This document shows, piece by piece, positions 1 to 9,323 of a stretch of 64,000 nucleotides of DNA; the first letter of the stretch is position 1; each line of letters begins with the position of its first letter. The stretch spans positions 488,391 through 552,390 of the forward strand of contig NZ_JH601088.1 of assembly GCF_000245755.1 (NCBI RefSeq). The letters run 5' to 3'. This DNA comes from Helcococcus kunzii ATCC 51366. Lineage in GTDB: Bacteria > Bacillota > Clostridia > Tissierellales > Peptoniphilaceae. A program made the translations under genes and the position numbers. Below the pieces are notes generated by a model. The model searched no databases, was not told the origin of the DNA, and worked only from the letters and a program-made list of their open reading frames with translations.

Positions 1-390
1 ATCATTTATATCTGCATGTGCATCAACCCAAACTATTGCAAAATCATCTCCTAAAATACTTGAAACTCCAGCTAATGACCCGATTGCAAGAGCGTGATCT
101 CCACCAATTACAAATGGCATATTACCTTTTGAAAGTGAGTCGTGGACTTTATCAGCTAGATCTTCAACGGCATTCGTTACAGGAGATAAATATTTGATAC
201 TTTCATGGTCTCTATATTTCTCTTTTTCTGATATAATTTCTACTTTAGTATCTTCTTTTACTTCTGTGATGATTCCATTTTTATTAAAAATGTCTTCAAT
301 TCCTTCTTGTATTATTTTATCTGGTCCAAATTCCACGCCAGGTCTATCAGAACCATAGTACATGGGAACCTTTATAAAATCAATTTTCAA
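1..390 (-). CDS. rocF: Arginase, N-terminal part (3' end outside window)
   Basis: Arginase hydrolyses L-arginine to ornithine and urea in the cytoplasm with a binuclear manganese centre. Only the first 130 codons are present; the gene runs off the left edge. The start is TTG at 390-388, preceded by GGAGA with about 5 nt spacing, giving MKIDFIKVPMYYG. Two metal-binding motifs of the ureohydrolase family are visible: GGDHALAIGS (residues 96-105) and VDAHADIN (residues 122-129). The wording of both fits arginase better than agmatinase or formimidoylglutamase, but the C-terminal metal motif lies outside the window, so substrate specificity is inferred. It is transcribed divergently from the murE-like gene. 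Confidence 0.82.
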   Translation of the reverse strand, partial: MKIDFIKVPMYYGSDRPGVEFGPDKIIQEGIEDIFNKNGIITEVKEDTKVEIISEKEKYRDHESIKYLSPVTNAVEDLADKVHDSLSKGNMPFVIGGDHALAIGSLAGVSSILGDDFAIVWVDAHADIND

Positions 391-428
391 TTTGTTCTCC
401 TAACAATTTATATTATTAATTTGATTTG

Positions 429-457
429 TTGAAAATGTAAATCTCTAGTTATATAAT
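429..457 (+). promoter_or_regulatory. Sigma-A-type promoter for murE-like gene
   Basis: TTGAAA (429-434) and TATAAT (452-457) are separated by exactly 17 bp. The ATG of the downstream gene is about 60 bp further on. This is a near-consensus housekeeping promoter. Confidence 0.75.
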
Positions 458-519
458 TAATAGAGTATTTATTTAGAACAACTATATTATATAACAATAA
501 AAGTAAAAATGGGGAAAAT

Positions 520-2010
520 ATGAAAAAGTTACAAGAGTTTATTAATTTATTAAAAGAAACAGATAATTTTGTGGAAAGTCAAGGAGATAACTTAGCAATT
601 GAAAATATTTCTTATGACTCTAGAGATGTACAAGAAAATACTTTATTTTTCTGTAAAGGATTAAATTTTAAGGATGAATATCTAGTGGATGCAAAAGAAA
701 AAGGCGCGAATTCATACATTTCAGAAAAGAAGATGAATGTAGATCTGCCTTATATTATTGTAAAAGATGTTAGAAAAGCGATGATGGAAATATCGAGATT
801 CTTTTATGATTTTCCAGACACAAAAATAAAAACTATAGGTGTTACAGGTACAAAAGGAAAATCCTCAACAGTTAAATATGTAAAAAGCATATTAGACAGC
901 TATTTAATAAAAAATGGAAAGAAACCAGCAGGAATTATTTCTACTATTAATACTTTTGATGGTATTGAAGATATATCTTCATCATTAACAACACCTGAGG
1001 CAATAATGTTATACAGATACTTAAATAACGCCGTAAACGCGGGTTTAGAGTATATGGTAATAGAATCATCCTCTCAGGCGTTTAAATACGATAGAATGAA
1101 TAATATTGACTTAGATGTGGCAGTATTTCTAAATATAGGAGAAGATCATGTAAGTGATATTGAGCATCCTACATTTGAAGATTATTTTAATTCTAAATTA
1201 AAAATATTCGAAAGAACACAATTTGCAATTTATAATAAAGATGCGGACCATATTGAAAAGATTGAACATTCTATTCAAAAAAATAAAGCTGAATCTGAAT
1301 CATTTTCTACTAAAGTAAATGCAGAAGCTAAATTAATTGATTATAGTTTCTTAGAATCAGGACTTAAAATTAAATTAGATTATAAAGGTGAAGAAATTGA
1401 AGTTAAAATACATCAATTAGGGACATACAATATTGAAAATGTACTAGCTGCAGTGATGATTGCAAAACATTTTGGCGTGGATAATGAATCAATTAAAGAA
1501 GGTCTTGATAATACAGAAATTAGCGGTAGAGAAGAAGTTTTCGAATCAAACGATAAAAAATATATAATGTTTGTTTCTTACGCTCATAACGAACTTAGTT
1601 TTGATAAAGCATACGAATTTATTGAAATAAAATACCCAGAATACAAGATAGTTTCTATTTTTGGTAATAGTGGAAAAATGGCGAAAAATAGGATTGAAGG
1701 TAATTCTAGATCAGCTGCAAAACATTCTGACCATATAATTATCGTGCCAGAAGATTCAGAATATACGGAATATGACGTTGTATATGAAAGATTGGCGCAA
1801 GAAATAGGTAAATATACTGATAATTTTGAAAGAGCAGATTCAAGAGAAAATGGTATTAAAAAAGCTTTTAATGATGCAAAAGATAAAACGGTATTTTTCG
1901 TAGCTGGAAAAGGCTCAGAAGACTATCAAAAAGAATATGGAAAATATATACCAATAAAAAGTGATACAGATGTAGCACGTGACATCATTGAAGAATATAA
2001 CAATAAATAG
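520..2010 (+). CDS. murE: MurE-family UDP-MurNAc-tripeptide ligase
   Basis: This is an ATP-dependent Mur ligase, which adds the third amino acid to UDP-MurNAc-L-Ala-D-Glu in peptidoglycan precursor synthesis. At 496 residues it has the usual family length. Visible features are the N-terminal substrate-binding region (SYDSRDV, ~31-37), the P-loop GVTGTKGKSS (~107-116) and the central-domain block NIGEDHVSDIEHPTFEDYF. A C-terminal YAHNELSFDK block (~353) and VPEDSEYTEYD (~409) follow. The P-loop has TKGKSS in place of the common TNGKTT, a variant known in Lys-type enzymes. The DNPR motif of diaminopimelate-adding MurE is absent and VPEDSEYTE stands in its place, so the amino acid added is probably not diaminopimelate (inference). 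ATG is preceded by GGGGAA. The gene is monocistronic, with its own promoter and terminator. Confidence 0.85.
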   Translation: MKKLQEFINLLKETDNFVESQGDNLAIENISYDSRDVQENTLFFCKGLNFKDEYLVDAKEKGANSYISEKKMNVDLPYIIVKDVRKAMMEISRFFYDFPDTKIKTIGVTGTKGKSSTVKYVKSILDSYLIKNGKKPAGIISTINTFDGIEDISSSLTTPEAIMLYRYLNNAVNAGLEYMVIESSSQAFKYDRMNNIDLDVAVFLNIGEDHVSDIEHPTFEDYFNSKLKIFERTQFAIYNKDADHIEKIEHSIQKNKAESESFSTKVNAEAKLIDYSFLESGLKIKLDYKGEEIEVKIHQLGTYNIENVLAAVMIAKHFGVDNESIKEGLDNTEISGREEVFESNDKKYIMFVSYAHNELSFDKAYEFIEIKYPEYKIVSIFGNSGKMAKNRIEGNSRSAAKHSDHIIIVPEDSEYTEYDVVYERLAQEIGKYTDNFERADSRENGIKKAFNDAKDKTVFFVAGKGSEDYQKEYGKYIPIKSDTDVARDIIEEYNNK

Positions 2011-2016
2011 AAAAGT

Positions 2017-2063
2017 AAACTATGATTTATCTTTGATAAAATAAGATAAGTCATAGTTTTTTT
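2017..2063 (+). terminator. Rho-independent terminator after murE
   Basis: Inverted repeat with an AAACTATGA...TCATAGTTT stem followed by a run of T, starting 7 bp after the murE stop codon. Confidence 0.8.
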
Positions 2064-2098
2064 ATACAAATTTAAATTGTTAAATCCAGTTAACAATT

Positions 2099-2132
2099 TT
2101 GACAGTTTTTATTTTTCAAATTCTGCTAATAT
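2099..2132 (+). promoter_or_regulatory. Possible promoter of Tad pilus operon
   Basis: TTGACA at 2099-2104 and an extended -10 (TG-C-TAATAT, -10 at 2127-2132) precede the AGGAGG of the first pilus gene. The spacing of 22 bp is too long for a classical -35/-10 pair, so the -10 may act as an extended -10 alone. Confidence 0.35.
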
Positions 2133-2149
2133 ATATTTAGGAGGTAAAT

Positions 2150-3001
2150 TTGAAAAATATAGAAATACTGATGCAAGATAACTTCTATGCAAATAATTTA
2201 AATACACTATTAAATACAATGTTTGAAGATATTAATTCTAGATTGATTTCTAATTTAGAAGAGAGAAGTAAAAAATCATTATTAATTGTTGACGAAGAAA
2301 TACAAAATAATATTTCAATTTTTTTATATCTAAATGAAGAGAGAAAATATAAAAACATTGATTATATCTATAAATTGATAGTAGACAAATATAAGGATAT
2401 TGAACTTGAGACAACAAAACAGGAAATTATAACATTTGTAAATCTAAGCCAAATGAACTCTATAAATGAAGAAGCTACAGAATTTGCAAAGTATTATAGT
2501 AAAAAACATAATACATTATTAATAAATTTTAATAGTTTTGGAAAGTATAAACCTGTTGAAAATGAAATTAGTTTAGATTCTTTATTGTTTATTATCGATA
2601 ATAAGAAAGATATTTCTGTAAATAAACTTGAAAATCTCTCATATATAAGTTCTTCTAATATGCCATTTGAAACAGAGAAATTAGAATATATAAAATACAT
2701 TTTAGATATATTAAAATATCAACATTATAAAAAAATATTAATCGATCTTTCTTTTAATATTTCTTCAAGAAATATTGAAATTCTAAAAAACTCAGACTTA
2801 ATTATTTTCTATAACAACGACTCTAGTGAAAGAAAATTTATTGAATCATCAAAATCATTTATTAAAAATCAACTAAACCACAAATATAAAGAAGTTAATA
2901 TAACAAAAACACAGGAAGAATATATTTTAGAGATAAATAATTTATATTTTAATCTAAAAAATATTGATGAAGTGGTAAAAATTTATGATCAATATAAATG
3001 A
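2150..3001 (+). CDS. TadZ/CpaE-like pilus localisation protein, P-loop lost
   Basis: First gene of the pilus operon, 283 residues, TTG start with AGGAGG at 2139-2144. The C-terminal two thirds follow the layout of the MinD/ParA-like proteins that accompany Tad pili (TadZ/CpaE). There is a strand-helix-strand region ending in NTLLINFN, a switch-like YKKILIDLSFNIS segment and a following SDLIIFYNND strand. Where a Walker A loop (KGGxGKT) should precede the NTLLINFN strand, the sequence reads FVNLSQMNSINEE, so nucleotide binding by the classical loop looks lost. TadZ proteins are known to tolerate atypical Walker A motifs. The assignment rests on position (immediately before the TadA ATPase, overlapping it by 17 bp) and on the fold pattern, not on strong sequence identity. 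Confidence 0.5.
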   Translation: MKNIEILMQDNFYANNLNTLLNTMFEDINSRLISNLEERSKKSLLIVDEEIQNNISIFLYLNEERKYKNIDYIYKLIVDKYKDIELETTKQEIITFVNLSQMNSINEEATEFAKYYSKKHNTLLINFNSFGKYKPVENEISLDSLLFIIDNKKDISVNKLENLSYISSSNMPFETEKLEYIKYILDILKYQHYKKILIDLSFNISSRNIEILKNSDLIIFYNNDSSERKFIESSKSFIKNQLNHKYKEVNITKTQEEYILEINNLYFNLKNIDEVVKIYDQYK

Positions 3002-4172
3002 GATAAAAAAAGGAATTTCACCGGATGAGTTTATTTTATTAAATGATAATCAGATATTTCAAAGACTTAATATTATCGTTTTAGAATATATCAATGATAA
3101 AAGCTATAAGTACAATCTTGATGAGATAAAGCAAATCGTAAATGATTTATATAGTGAATATAGAGGTCTAGGGATATTAGACAAATTTCTAGCTGATGAT
3201 AGCATTAACGAAATAATGATAAATTCATATAAGGAGATTTATTTAGAAAAAGATGGGAAAATTATAAAAAGTAGGTATTCTTTTTCAGATAATGATGATT
3301 ATATGAGAATTATTCAGAAGATGGTTAGTGAATCTGGTAGAGAAGTTAATATTTCTAATCCAATAGTAGACATAAATCTCAAAGATGGTTCAAGAGTAAA
3401 TATTGTATTAAATCCTATTTCAAAGGATAATCCTGTTGTTACAATTAGAAAATTTGCAGAAAAAACAATTACCCTAAACCAATTAATAGAATTTAATACA
3501 ATAGATGAAAAAACTGCCGAATTCATCTCAGATTTAGTACAGTCTCGATACAATATTATGATTGGAGGCGGGACATCATCAGGAAAAACAACGTTCTTAA
3601 ATGCATTATCAGAATACATTTCTAAAGATGAAAGGATAATCACTATCGAAGATTCTAGAGAATTAAAGATCTTAGATAATGATAATTGGATAAGCTTAGA
3701 ATCTAGACAACCAAATAGTTCAAATAAAGGCGCTATCACTATAAAAGATTTGATTAAAAATTCTTTAAGAATGCGTCCAGATAGAATTATTGTTGGTGAG
3801 GTTAGATCTGATGAAACTTTAGACATGCTTCAAGCGATGAATACTGGCCATGATGGTTCATTATCTACTGCTCACGCAAATTCATCAAAAGACATGATTT
3901 CTAGATTAGAAACTATGGTGTTGCGATCAAGCGAAAACATTCCTATAGAAGCAGTAAAGAGAATGATAAATTCCTCAATTGAAATAATCATTCAACTTAA
4001 GAGAGTTAGTTTATCAAAAAGAAGAGTTATAGAGATTTCTGAAGTTTTACAGGATGAGAATGGAAAGACGGTTATTAATATTATATTTAAATATGATTAT
4101 AAATCAGATAAATTAAAGAAAGTTGGCAATTTAATAAATGAGGAGAAATTATTGAGGCGTAAGAATGTTTAA
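2985..4172 (+). CDS. tadA: TadA/CpaF-type pilus assembly ATPase
   Basis: Secretion ATPase of the Tad (type IVb) pilus system, a cytoplasmic hexamer that powers pilin polymerisation. At 395 residues it has the typical CpaF length. Motifs are Walker A GGGTSSGKTT (~193-202), the Walker B/Asp-box region IITIEDSREL (~217), RPDRIIVGEVR (~263) and the His-box-like HDGSLSTAHANS (~289). The N-terminal GILDKFLADDSINEIMIN block is the usual CpaF N-domain signature. The start ATG at 2985 lies inside the preceding gene, and the stop overlaps the next gene by 8 bp, so translation of the operon is probably coupled. Confidence 0.92.
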   Translation: MININEIKKGISPDEFILLNDNQIFQRLNIIVLEYINDKSYKYNLDEIKQIVNDLYSEYRGLGILDKFLADDSINEIMINSYKEIYLEKDGKIIKSRYSFSDNDDYMRIIQKMVSESGREVNISNPIVDINLKDGSRVNIVLNPISKDNPVVTIRKFAEKTITLNQLIEFNTIDEKTAEFISDLVQSRYNIMIGGGTSSGKTTFLNALSEYISKDERIITIEDSRELKILDNDNWISLESRQPNSSNKGAITIKDLIKNSLRMRPDRIIVGEVRSDETLDMLQAMNTGHDGSLSTAHANSSKDMISRLETMVLRSSENIPIEAVKRMINSSIEIIIQLKRVSLSKRRVIEISEVLQDENGKTVINIIFKYDYKSDKLKKVGNLINEEKLLRRKNV

Positions 4173-4869
4173 CAATAAAAAAATTATTTCATTTCTGATT
4201 TCTACTTCTATTATATTTTTATATTCTATTACATTTTTCCATAATTTTATTATTTCAATATTAATATCGATAATCTTAAGTGTTAGAGCTCATAAATTAT
4301 TTGAAACGATCTTAGAAAAGAAAGATATCAAACAAAAGAGAATTATGTTTAGAGAATTTCTTGATATCTTCCATACTAATATTATTTCTGGGCAAAACTT
4401 CTATAATTCATTAATTTTGACATCAAGAGAAATCAAATATATATTTCAGGAAAATATTTATATAATTAAATATTTAGATGAAATGATTTATGATATTGAA
4501 AATGGGAAGAAAATTGAAACATCTTTAATAGAATTCAAGAAAAAATCAAATTTAGAAGAAATTAGTATATTTGTAGATAGTATTATTATTTCTATAAAAT
4601 CTGGGATAGATATTTCAAAAGTTGTTGAAAATAGTAAAAACATGTTAACGAATAATATTAGTTTGGAGCTAGAAATGACCACGATAGTAGAAAATTCAAA
4701 AAGAGATTTTATTATAATGTGCTTATTACCCCTAATAGTTCTACTTACTATAAGCTTTACGTCAACTATGAATCTTACATTAATAGATTACATAATTAGA
4801 GGTATAGTGTTCGTTATGTTTATCATTGCTTTTTATATCGGAAATAAAATTGTAAATTTGGAGTTCTAA
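4165..4869 (+). CDS. tadB: TadB-like inner-membrane pilus assembly protein
   Basis: Type II secretion F-domain-like membrane protein, 234 residues, the platform on which the TadA ATPase acts. There is a hydrophobic hairpin at the N terminus (~8-40) and two membrane segments near the C terminus (~185-230). Between them is a helical cytoplasmic region with the FREFLDIFHTNIISGQNFYNS signature typical of T2SSF domains. It is somewhat shorter than many TadB proteins because the N-terminal extension is missing. The overlap with tadA and the shared TAATG junction with the next gene support one operon. Confidence 0.75.
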   Translation: MFNNKKIISFLISTSIIFLYSITFFHNFIISILISIILSVRAHKLFETILEKKDIKQKRIMFREFLDIFHTNIISGQNFYNSLILTSREIKYIFQENIYIIKYLDEMIYDIENGKKIETSLIEFKKKSNLEEISIFVDSIIISIKSGIDISKVVENSKNMLTNNISLELEMTTIVENSKRDFIIMCLLPLIVLLTISFTSTMNLTLIDYIIRGIVFVMFIIAFYIGNKIVNLEF

Positions 4870-5729
4870 TGACAAAATACATTTCACTAACAATAGCGAC
4901 CATCATGCTTATAATTTATATTTTTACCACAGTTATTTATTTTAAAAATATAAAAATATATGAGAAAGAAAAATACTTTAATAATATTTATATCAATCAA
5001 TTATATTCAACTATAGGTTTTATTGTTGAAAAATACCAAAATAATATTATTAAATTCATAAACACTAAATTGATAATCTCTATAAAAAATATGTATGGAG
5101 AGAAAAATCTTTCAAATAAAATTAAAATACATTCCACAAAAAAACTCAATCAAATATTTTTTATCTCTATTATATTTTTTATTGTCAATTCTTTTATAAA
5201 TAAGTCTTTGGTCTTATTGCTCACAATTATTTTCATTTTCTTATATTCTAAATTATTAGATAATAAAGAAATAAAAAAATATAAAAACTATCAAGATAAT
5301 TTTAAAAAAGATCTTCCAGCTTTTATTTCAAGACTATATCTTTTAATACAATCAGGACTAAATTTAAGAAATTCAATAAAATACATCATTGAAAATACAG
5401 AAGGGGAGGTGTCAAAAGATTTTAGCACTGTACAAAATTTAATTGAAAATGGCATGTCGGAAATAGAAGCATATAATCAAATACTGCTAAAAAGTGATGA
5501 TATCTTAATTAGAAAATTTATCTCCAATATTATTCAAAACTTGCAAAAAGGAGGTGATGATTTAGAAGATTTATTACAAATGATAAAAAAAGAAAGTGAT
5601 GAATTTAGAAGATCACAAATAATTCTAAAAACTCAGGAAGCAAATAGTAAATTACTAATTCCAAATTTAATGATTTTTTCTGGGATATTAATTATTGTTA
5701 TGGTTCCAATATTACTAAATATCTTATAA
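4869..5729 (+). CDS. tadC: TadC-like inner-membrane pilus assembly protein
   Basis: Second T2SSF-type platform protein of 286 residues. There is an N-terminal membrane segment (~5-27) and a hydrophobic pair at ~94-125. The F domain contains DLPAFISRLYLLIQSGLNLR and GGDDLEDLLQMIKKESDEFRR, and a C-terminal membrane helix (~258-285) follows. Tad systems usually carry two such paralogues (TadB and TadC) side by side, as here. The start overlaps the previous stop in TAATG. Confidence 0.78.
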   Translation: MTKYISLTIATIMLIIYIFTTVIYFKNIKIYEKEKYFNNIYINQLYSTIGFIVEKYQNNIIKFINTKLIISIKNMYGEKNLSNKIKIHSTKKLNQIFFISIIFFIVNSFINKSLVLLLTIIFIFLYSKLLDNKEIKKYKNYQDNFKKDLPAFISRLYLLIQSGLNLRNSIKYIIENTEGEVSKDFSTVQNLIENGMSEIEAYNQILLKSDDILIRKFISNIIQNLQKGGDDLEDLLQMIKKESDEFRRSQIILKTQEANSKLLIPNLMIFSGILIIVMVPILLNIL

Positions 5730-5738
5730 GGAGGATTT

Positions 5739-5927
5739 ATGATAAGAAATCATTTTATTAATATCATCAATAATGTGATATCTAATAAAAAAGGCGAAAT
5801 AAACATGATTGCAATAGTTTTAATTTTAATAGTAGTAATAATTCTAGCTGTAATCTTTAAGGAGGGAATGGAATCTTTATTAAAAACTATGCTTCAAAGA
5901 GTAGAAAATGATATCAATACTTTTTAA
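5739..5927 (+). CDS. Small Flp-like pilin candidate
   Basis: A 62-residue protein with AAGGAGG upstream. It has a short basic leader ending in SNKKG, then a continuous hydrophobic helix (INMIAIVLILIVVIILAVIF) and a short amphipathic tail. Size, the KKG junction followed at once by the helix, and position between the platform genes and TadE-like genes fit the major Flp1-type pilin processed by the prepilin peptidase encoded at 10793. The Glu normally found at +5 of the mature pilin is not there; a Glu is at +1 instead. It may therefore be a divergent pilin or a small accessory membrane protein. Confidence 0.55.
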   Translation: MIRNHFINIINNVISNKKGEINMIAIVLILIVVIILAVIFKEGMESLLKTMLQRVENDINTF

Positions 5928-6414
5928 GAAAATAATAAAAAATGAGAAAGGAGGTGCAGAATTCGTCGAATCATCCTTTGTATTTCCAACTATTCAAATT
6001 TTTATTTTATTATTGATAGTACTTTCCCTTAACACTATTGAAAAAATTTATACTTTTGAAAAAGTATATAAAGAAAGTAGAGATGAATTTTACAGTAAGC
6101 ATAAAAAGACAATTTCCACTTCAGAAGATTTGTTTGAGCAATATAAAAATTCGTCAGATGTAAAAGTAAAAGACAGAAAATTTAATTTAGATAAAAAGAA
6201 TTCTTTGTTTAATACGATGGTACATTCATATGAAAAAGACAAAATGTATTTATCAACAAACAAGATGGATACCGACGATATAATAAGGAAATTAGATTTT
6301 ATGAAAGAAGTATATCTTGATATCAAAGACTTAGATAGTTTTAAGAAATTAGGGAATTTTACAACGACAATAAATAATATGAAAGATAATTTGATGAAGA
6401 AATTGAAGAAATGA
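5908..6414 (+). CDS. tadE: TadE-like minor pseudopilin
   Basis: A 168-residue protein with the NEKGGAEFVESSFVFPTIQ signature near the N terminus. This is a prepilin-type cleavage site (G followed by a hydrophobic helix with Glu at the start of the helix) of the TadE/TadF family. The rest is polar and helix-rich. It overlaps the preceding gene by 20 bp and the next gene by 4 bp (ATGA). Its likely role is a minor pilin or initiation pseudopilin. Confidence 0.7.
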   Translation: MISILFKKIIKNEKGGAEFVESSFVFPTIQIFILLLIVLSLNTIEKIYTFEKVYKESRDEFYSKHKKTISTSEDLFEQYKNSSDVKVKDRKFNLDKKNSLFNTMVHSYEKDKMYLSTNKMDTDDIIRKLDFMKEVYLDIKDLDSFKKLGNFTTTINNMKDNLMKKLKK

Positions 6415-9323
6415 TAAAAAGTTCAAAAGGTACAATTTCAGTGTTTTTAGCTTTAATTCTTTTGCCGATATATAGCTTTGCGTTAGTTTCAATGGATATA
6501 GCAAAAATATTTGTTGCAAATAATCATTTAAATATGGCGAATGAAATAGCTAGTTATTCTGTTGAATCATCGTTTAATGATAAATTATATGAAAAATATG
6601 GAATATTTGGAATCGACAAAGATAAAGAATTTATCAATCAATATGTGAACTATTTATTAAAAGAAAATATTGAAAAAGAAGAAAGTGATATTTACCATGC
6701 AATGGTTGATGATTCGAATGTTAATATTGAAAATTCTGATTTATTGATTGCAAATGACAATTTAGAAAGTCAAATCCTTGAATATATGAAATTGGTTGGA
6801 CCGTATAAAATAACGAATGGAGTACTTAATTTATTTAATATTTCTATGAGTTCAAGACAATATACTGAGATATTAAATAATAAAATGGATTATGAGGAGG
6901 AGTATTCCAAAGCAGTAAAAAGTATAGATAATTTAGTTAATAATTTTATATTATATGATAACAATTTTTCAAATATAAATAATGATGTATCTAATTTAAA
7001 TACAAATTTAGAAAATTTACGAAAAAACACAAAAGATATAAAAACAAAATTTTCTAAAATTGAAACAAAAACTTTAGATAAAGATATGGACATTAATAAG
7101 ATAAATGAAAAATCAAAAATGTTATTAGATAAAAAACATGAAGATATAATTATTAAAATTTACAAATTAACTAATACTGATAAGAAACATACTGAAAACA
7201 ATGAATTCATTGAATTGATAAAGAAAAATAAGGACTTTTTAGAAGAGATTTATACCTATTCTAAATTGTGGAATATAGATGATAAATTAATTGTTGATGA
7301 TAAGGATTTTGATATTTCTATTGCATTAGATAAGATTGTTAAATATAATTCTGAAATTGTAAAAACATATGATAAACAGATAAGTATCGCTATTTCAGAA
7401 TATAATTCAAATAATAATTCTCTAAAAGAAAAGTTAAAAACTTTTGAAATAACATATAAAAATATAATATCTGAACTTGAAAATTTTAGCAATAGCTCGG
7501 TAGAGTTGCAGGAAAAACTGGATAAATGGGGCGAATCCATCAAATCAATGGAACAAAGTGATATAAAGAATAATTTTAATTCTGAATATAAATCTACAAA
7601 AATTAGTTTCACAAAAGAAAATATTGATAAACTGTTGGAAAAATTAAAAAATAATGAAAAAACTTTGCATGATATTAATGAGGAATTAGATAGAAATACA
7701 GATATTTTTAAAATTGATCCATTGAAATATAATTCGGATAATGATAAAAAGTTTAACTTAAATAATTTAGGTAAATTACCTTCATTAAACAATTTTAAGA
7801 TTTACAAATTCGCAATGGAAAGAAATAAAAGTGATACCATAGAACATTCCCAAAAAAAGGTTGCAAAAGAAAATAAAAAGAATATAGAAAAATTTAGTGA
7901 AAAAGCTAAAAAAGACTCAATAGAAAAATCTAAAGGCTCAATTTACGACTATATAGATAAAGAAAATATTGATAAAATTTCTGAAATATCAAATGAGAAA
8001 AGCCCTTTGTTTGATAATAATACTGATATTAAAAACTATAAGAAAATTATTAATTTTTCTTCAGAAATAATTCCTTCTAATGATACCAATATAATTGATA
8101 ATTTATATTTATCTCAATATATTATCGATAAATTTTATAATAAATTGAGCAAAAATGAAGAATTTGGAAGTCAAATAGAATATATTCTTTTTGGTAAAGA
8201 CGATTTATCAAAAAATAATAATACAGTAAATAATTACATTTTTGGTTTAAGATTTTTACTAAATTCTCTATATGCATTTACAAATACAAATTTAAAACTG
8301 GAGGCTAATGCGATCGCTATTTCCATTGCTGGCTGGACTGGATTCGCCGTTCCATTGATAAGAACTTTAGTATTATCTGCGATGAGTTTTGGAGAGAGTG
8401 TTATAGACTTAGAAACTATAAACGATGATAAAGCCATCGAAACTTTTAAAAATAAAGCTTCATGGAAAGTTAGCGTAACGTCCTTACCATCTATATTAGG
8501 TAAAAAAGCTAAAGAAATTGTAGATACTGGATTAGATAATATTTACGATTCAATTATTAATTATAGTAATGAAGGAATCGACGTATTAGAGAAAAATGTG
8601 GATGAATTTACACATCAAACAATTGATGGGATTTCACAATCCATAATCTCAGAAATAGTTTCACCGGTTCAAAATGTAATGTTTAATAATATAAATCAAG
8701 AAGGTGCTAATTTAAAACAGGAAATTGAAGAGACTCTAAATGAAGTAAATTCAAACATACAAAATGAGAAAGGGGAACTATACAGCATTAAATCTAATAT
8801 GTTCAACTTTGTAAAAGAAAATATTATGTCAAATATTGACAATTTTAAGCAAATAAATTTAGAAGAATATTTTGGCAAGTTGTCAAAAAATATTGAAGAT
8901 AAAGTGAAAGGTGTTACTTCAAAATATTCTAATATATTAAAGGATAAAATAAATTCTTCAATTTCAAAAAATAAAATAAAACAAAAAGAATTGTTTAATA
9001 AATATGTTGATGATTACTTAGATAAATTAGGATTAAATAAAAAAATTACTAATATGGGATCTACAAGCGGTTTAAGTTTCAAATATAAAGATTATTTAAC
9101 ACTTGTAACATTATTTAGATTGATGTCAGGAAACAAATCGAAAATAATGGAAAGACTAGCTATCGTGATTGATTATGAAATGAAAAAAGAGTTTTCTGAA
9201 TTTGATATTACAAAGGTTTTTGTATCATTTACGATAGATTCAAAATTAAGAATTAACACTGTTTTATTAAATAAATATATTTTCAAAGATTCAGTCGAAA
9301 ATACAATAATTGGAGGTTATTAA
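6411..9323 (+). CDS. DUF5702/TadG-like large pilus-locus protein
   Basis: A 970-residue protein. The N terminus (KGTISVFLALILLPIYSFAL) is a TadG-like membrane anchor, in the form seen in the DUF5702 proteins that accompany Tad loci in Firmicutes. The centre is very rich in Lys, Asn and Glu with long predicted coiled coil. At ~640-680 a hydrophobic block, GWTGFAVPLIRTLVLSAMSF followed by ESVIDL, matches the conserved membrane-proximal part of that family. It may be an extracellular tip or a periplasm-like stalk of the machine. The function of the family is not established. It shares ATGA with the upstream TadE-like gene. Confidence 0.65.
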   Translation: MIKSSKGTISVFLALILLPIYSFALVSMDIAKIFVANNHLNMANEIASYSVESSFNDKLYEKYGIFGIDKDKEFINQYVNYLLKENIEKEESDIYHAMVDDSNVNIENSDLLIANDNLESQILEYMKLVGPYKITNGVLNLFNISMSSRQYTEILNNKMDYEEEYSKAVKSIDNLVNNFILYDNNFSNINNDVSNLNTNLENLRKNTKDIKTKFSKIETKTLDKDMDINKINEKSKMLLDKKHEDIIIKIYKLTNTDKKHTENNEFIELIKKNKDFLEEIYTYSKLWNIDDKLIVDDKDFDISIALDKIVKYNSEIVKTYDKQISIAISEYNSNNNSLKEKLKTFEITYKNIISELENFSNSSVELQEKLDKWGESIKSMEQSDIKNNFNSEYKSTKISFTKENIDKLLEKLKNNEKTLHDINEELDRNTDIFKIDPLKYNSDNDKKFNLNNLGKLPSLNNFKIYKFAMERNKSDTIEHSQKKVAKENKKNIEKFSEKAKKDSIEKSKGSIYDYIDKENIDKISEISNEKSPLFDNNTDIKNYKKIINFSSEIIPSNDTNIIDNLYLSQYIIDKFYNKLSKNEEFGSQIEYILFGKDDLSKNNNTVNNYIFGLRFLLNSLYAFTNTNLKLEANAIAISIAGWTGFAVPLIRTLVLSAMSFGESVIDLETINDDKAIETFKNKASWKVSVTSLPSILGKKAKEIVDTGLDNIYDSIINYSNEGIDVLEKNVDEFTHQTIDGISQSIISEIVSPVQNVMFNNINQEGANLKQEIEETLNEVNSNIQNEKGELYSIKSNMFNFVKENIMSNIDNFKQINLEEYFGKLSKNIEDKVKGVTSKYSNILKDKINSSISKNKIKQKELFNKYVDDYLDKLGLNKKITNMGSTSGLSFKYKDYLTLVTLFRLMSGNKSKIMERLAIVIDYEMKKEFSEFDITKVFVSFTIDSKLRINTVLLNKYIFKDSVENTIIGGY

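Noticed and set aside
8234..8437. Minus-strand frames inside the large pilus-locus gene and similar ones throughout coding regions
   Set aside because: They are antisense shadows of well-supported genes and lack ribosome-binding sites.
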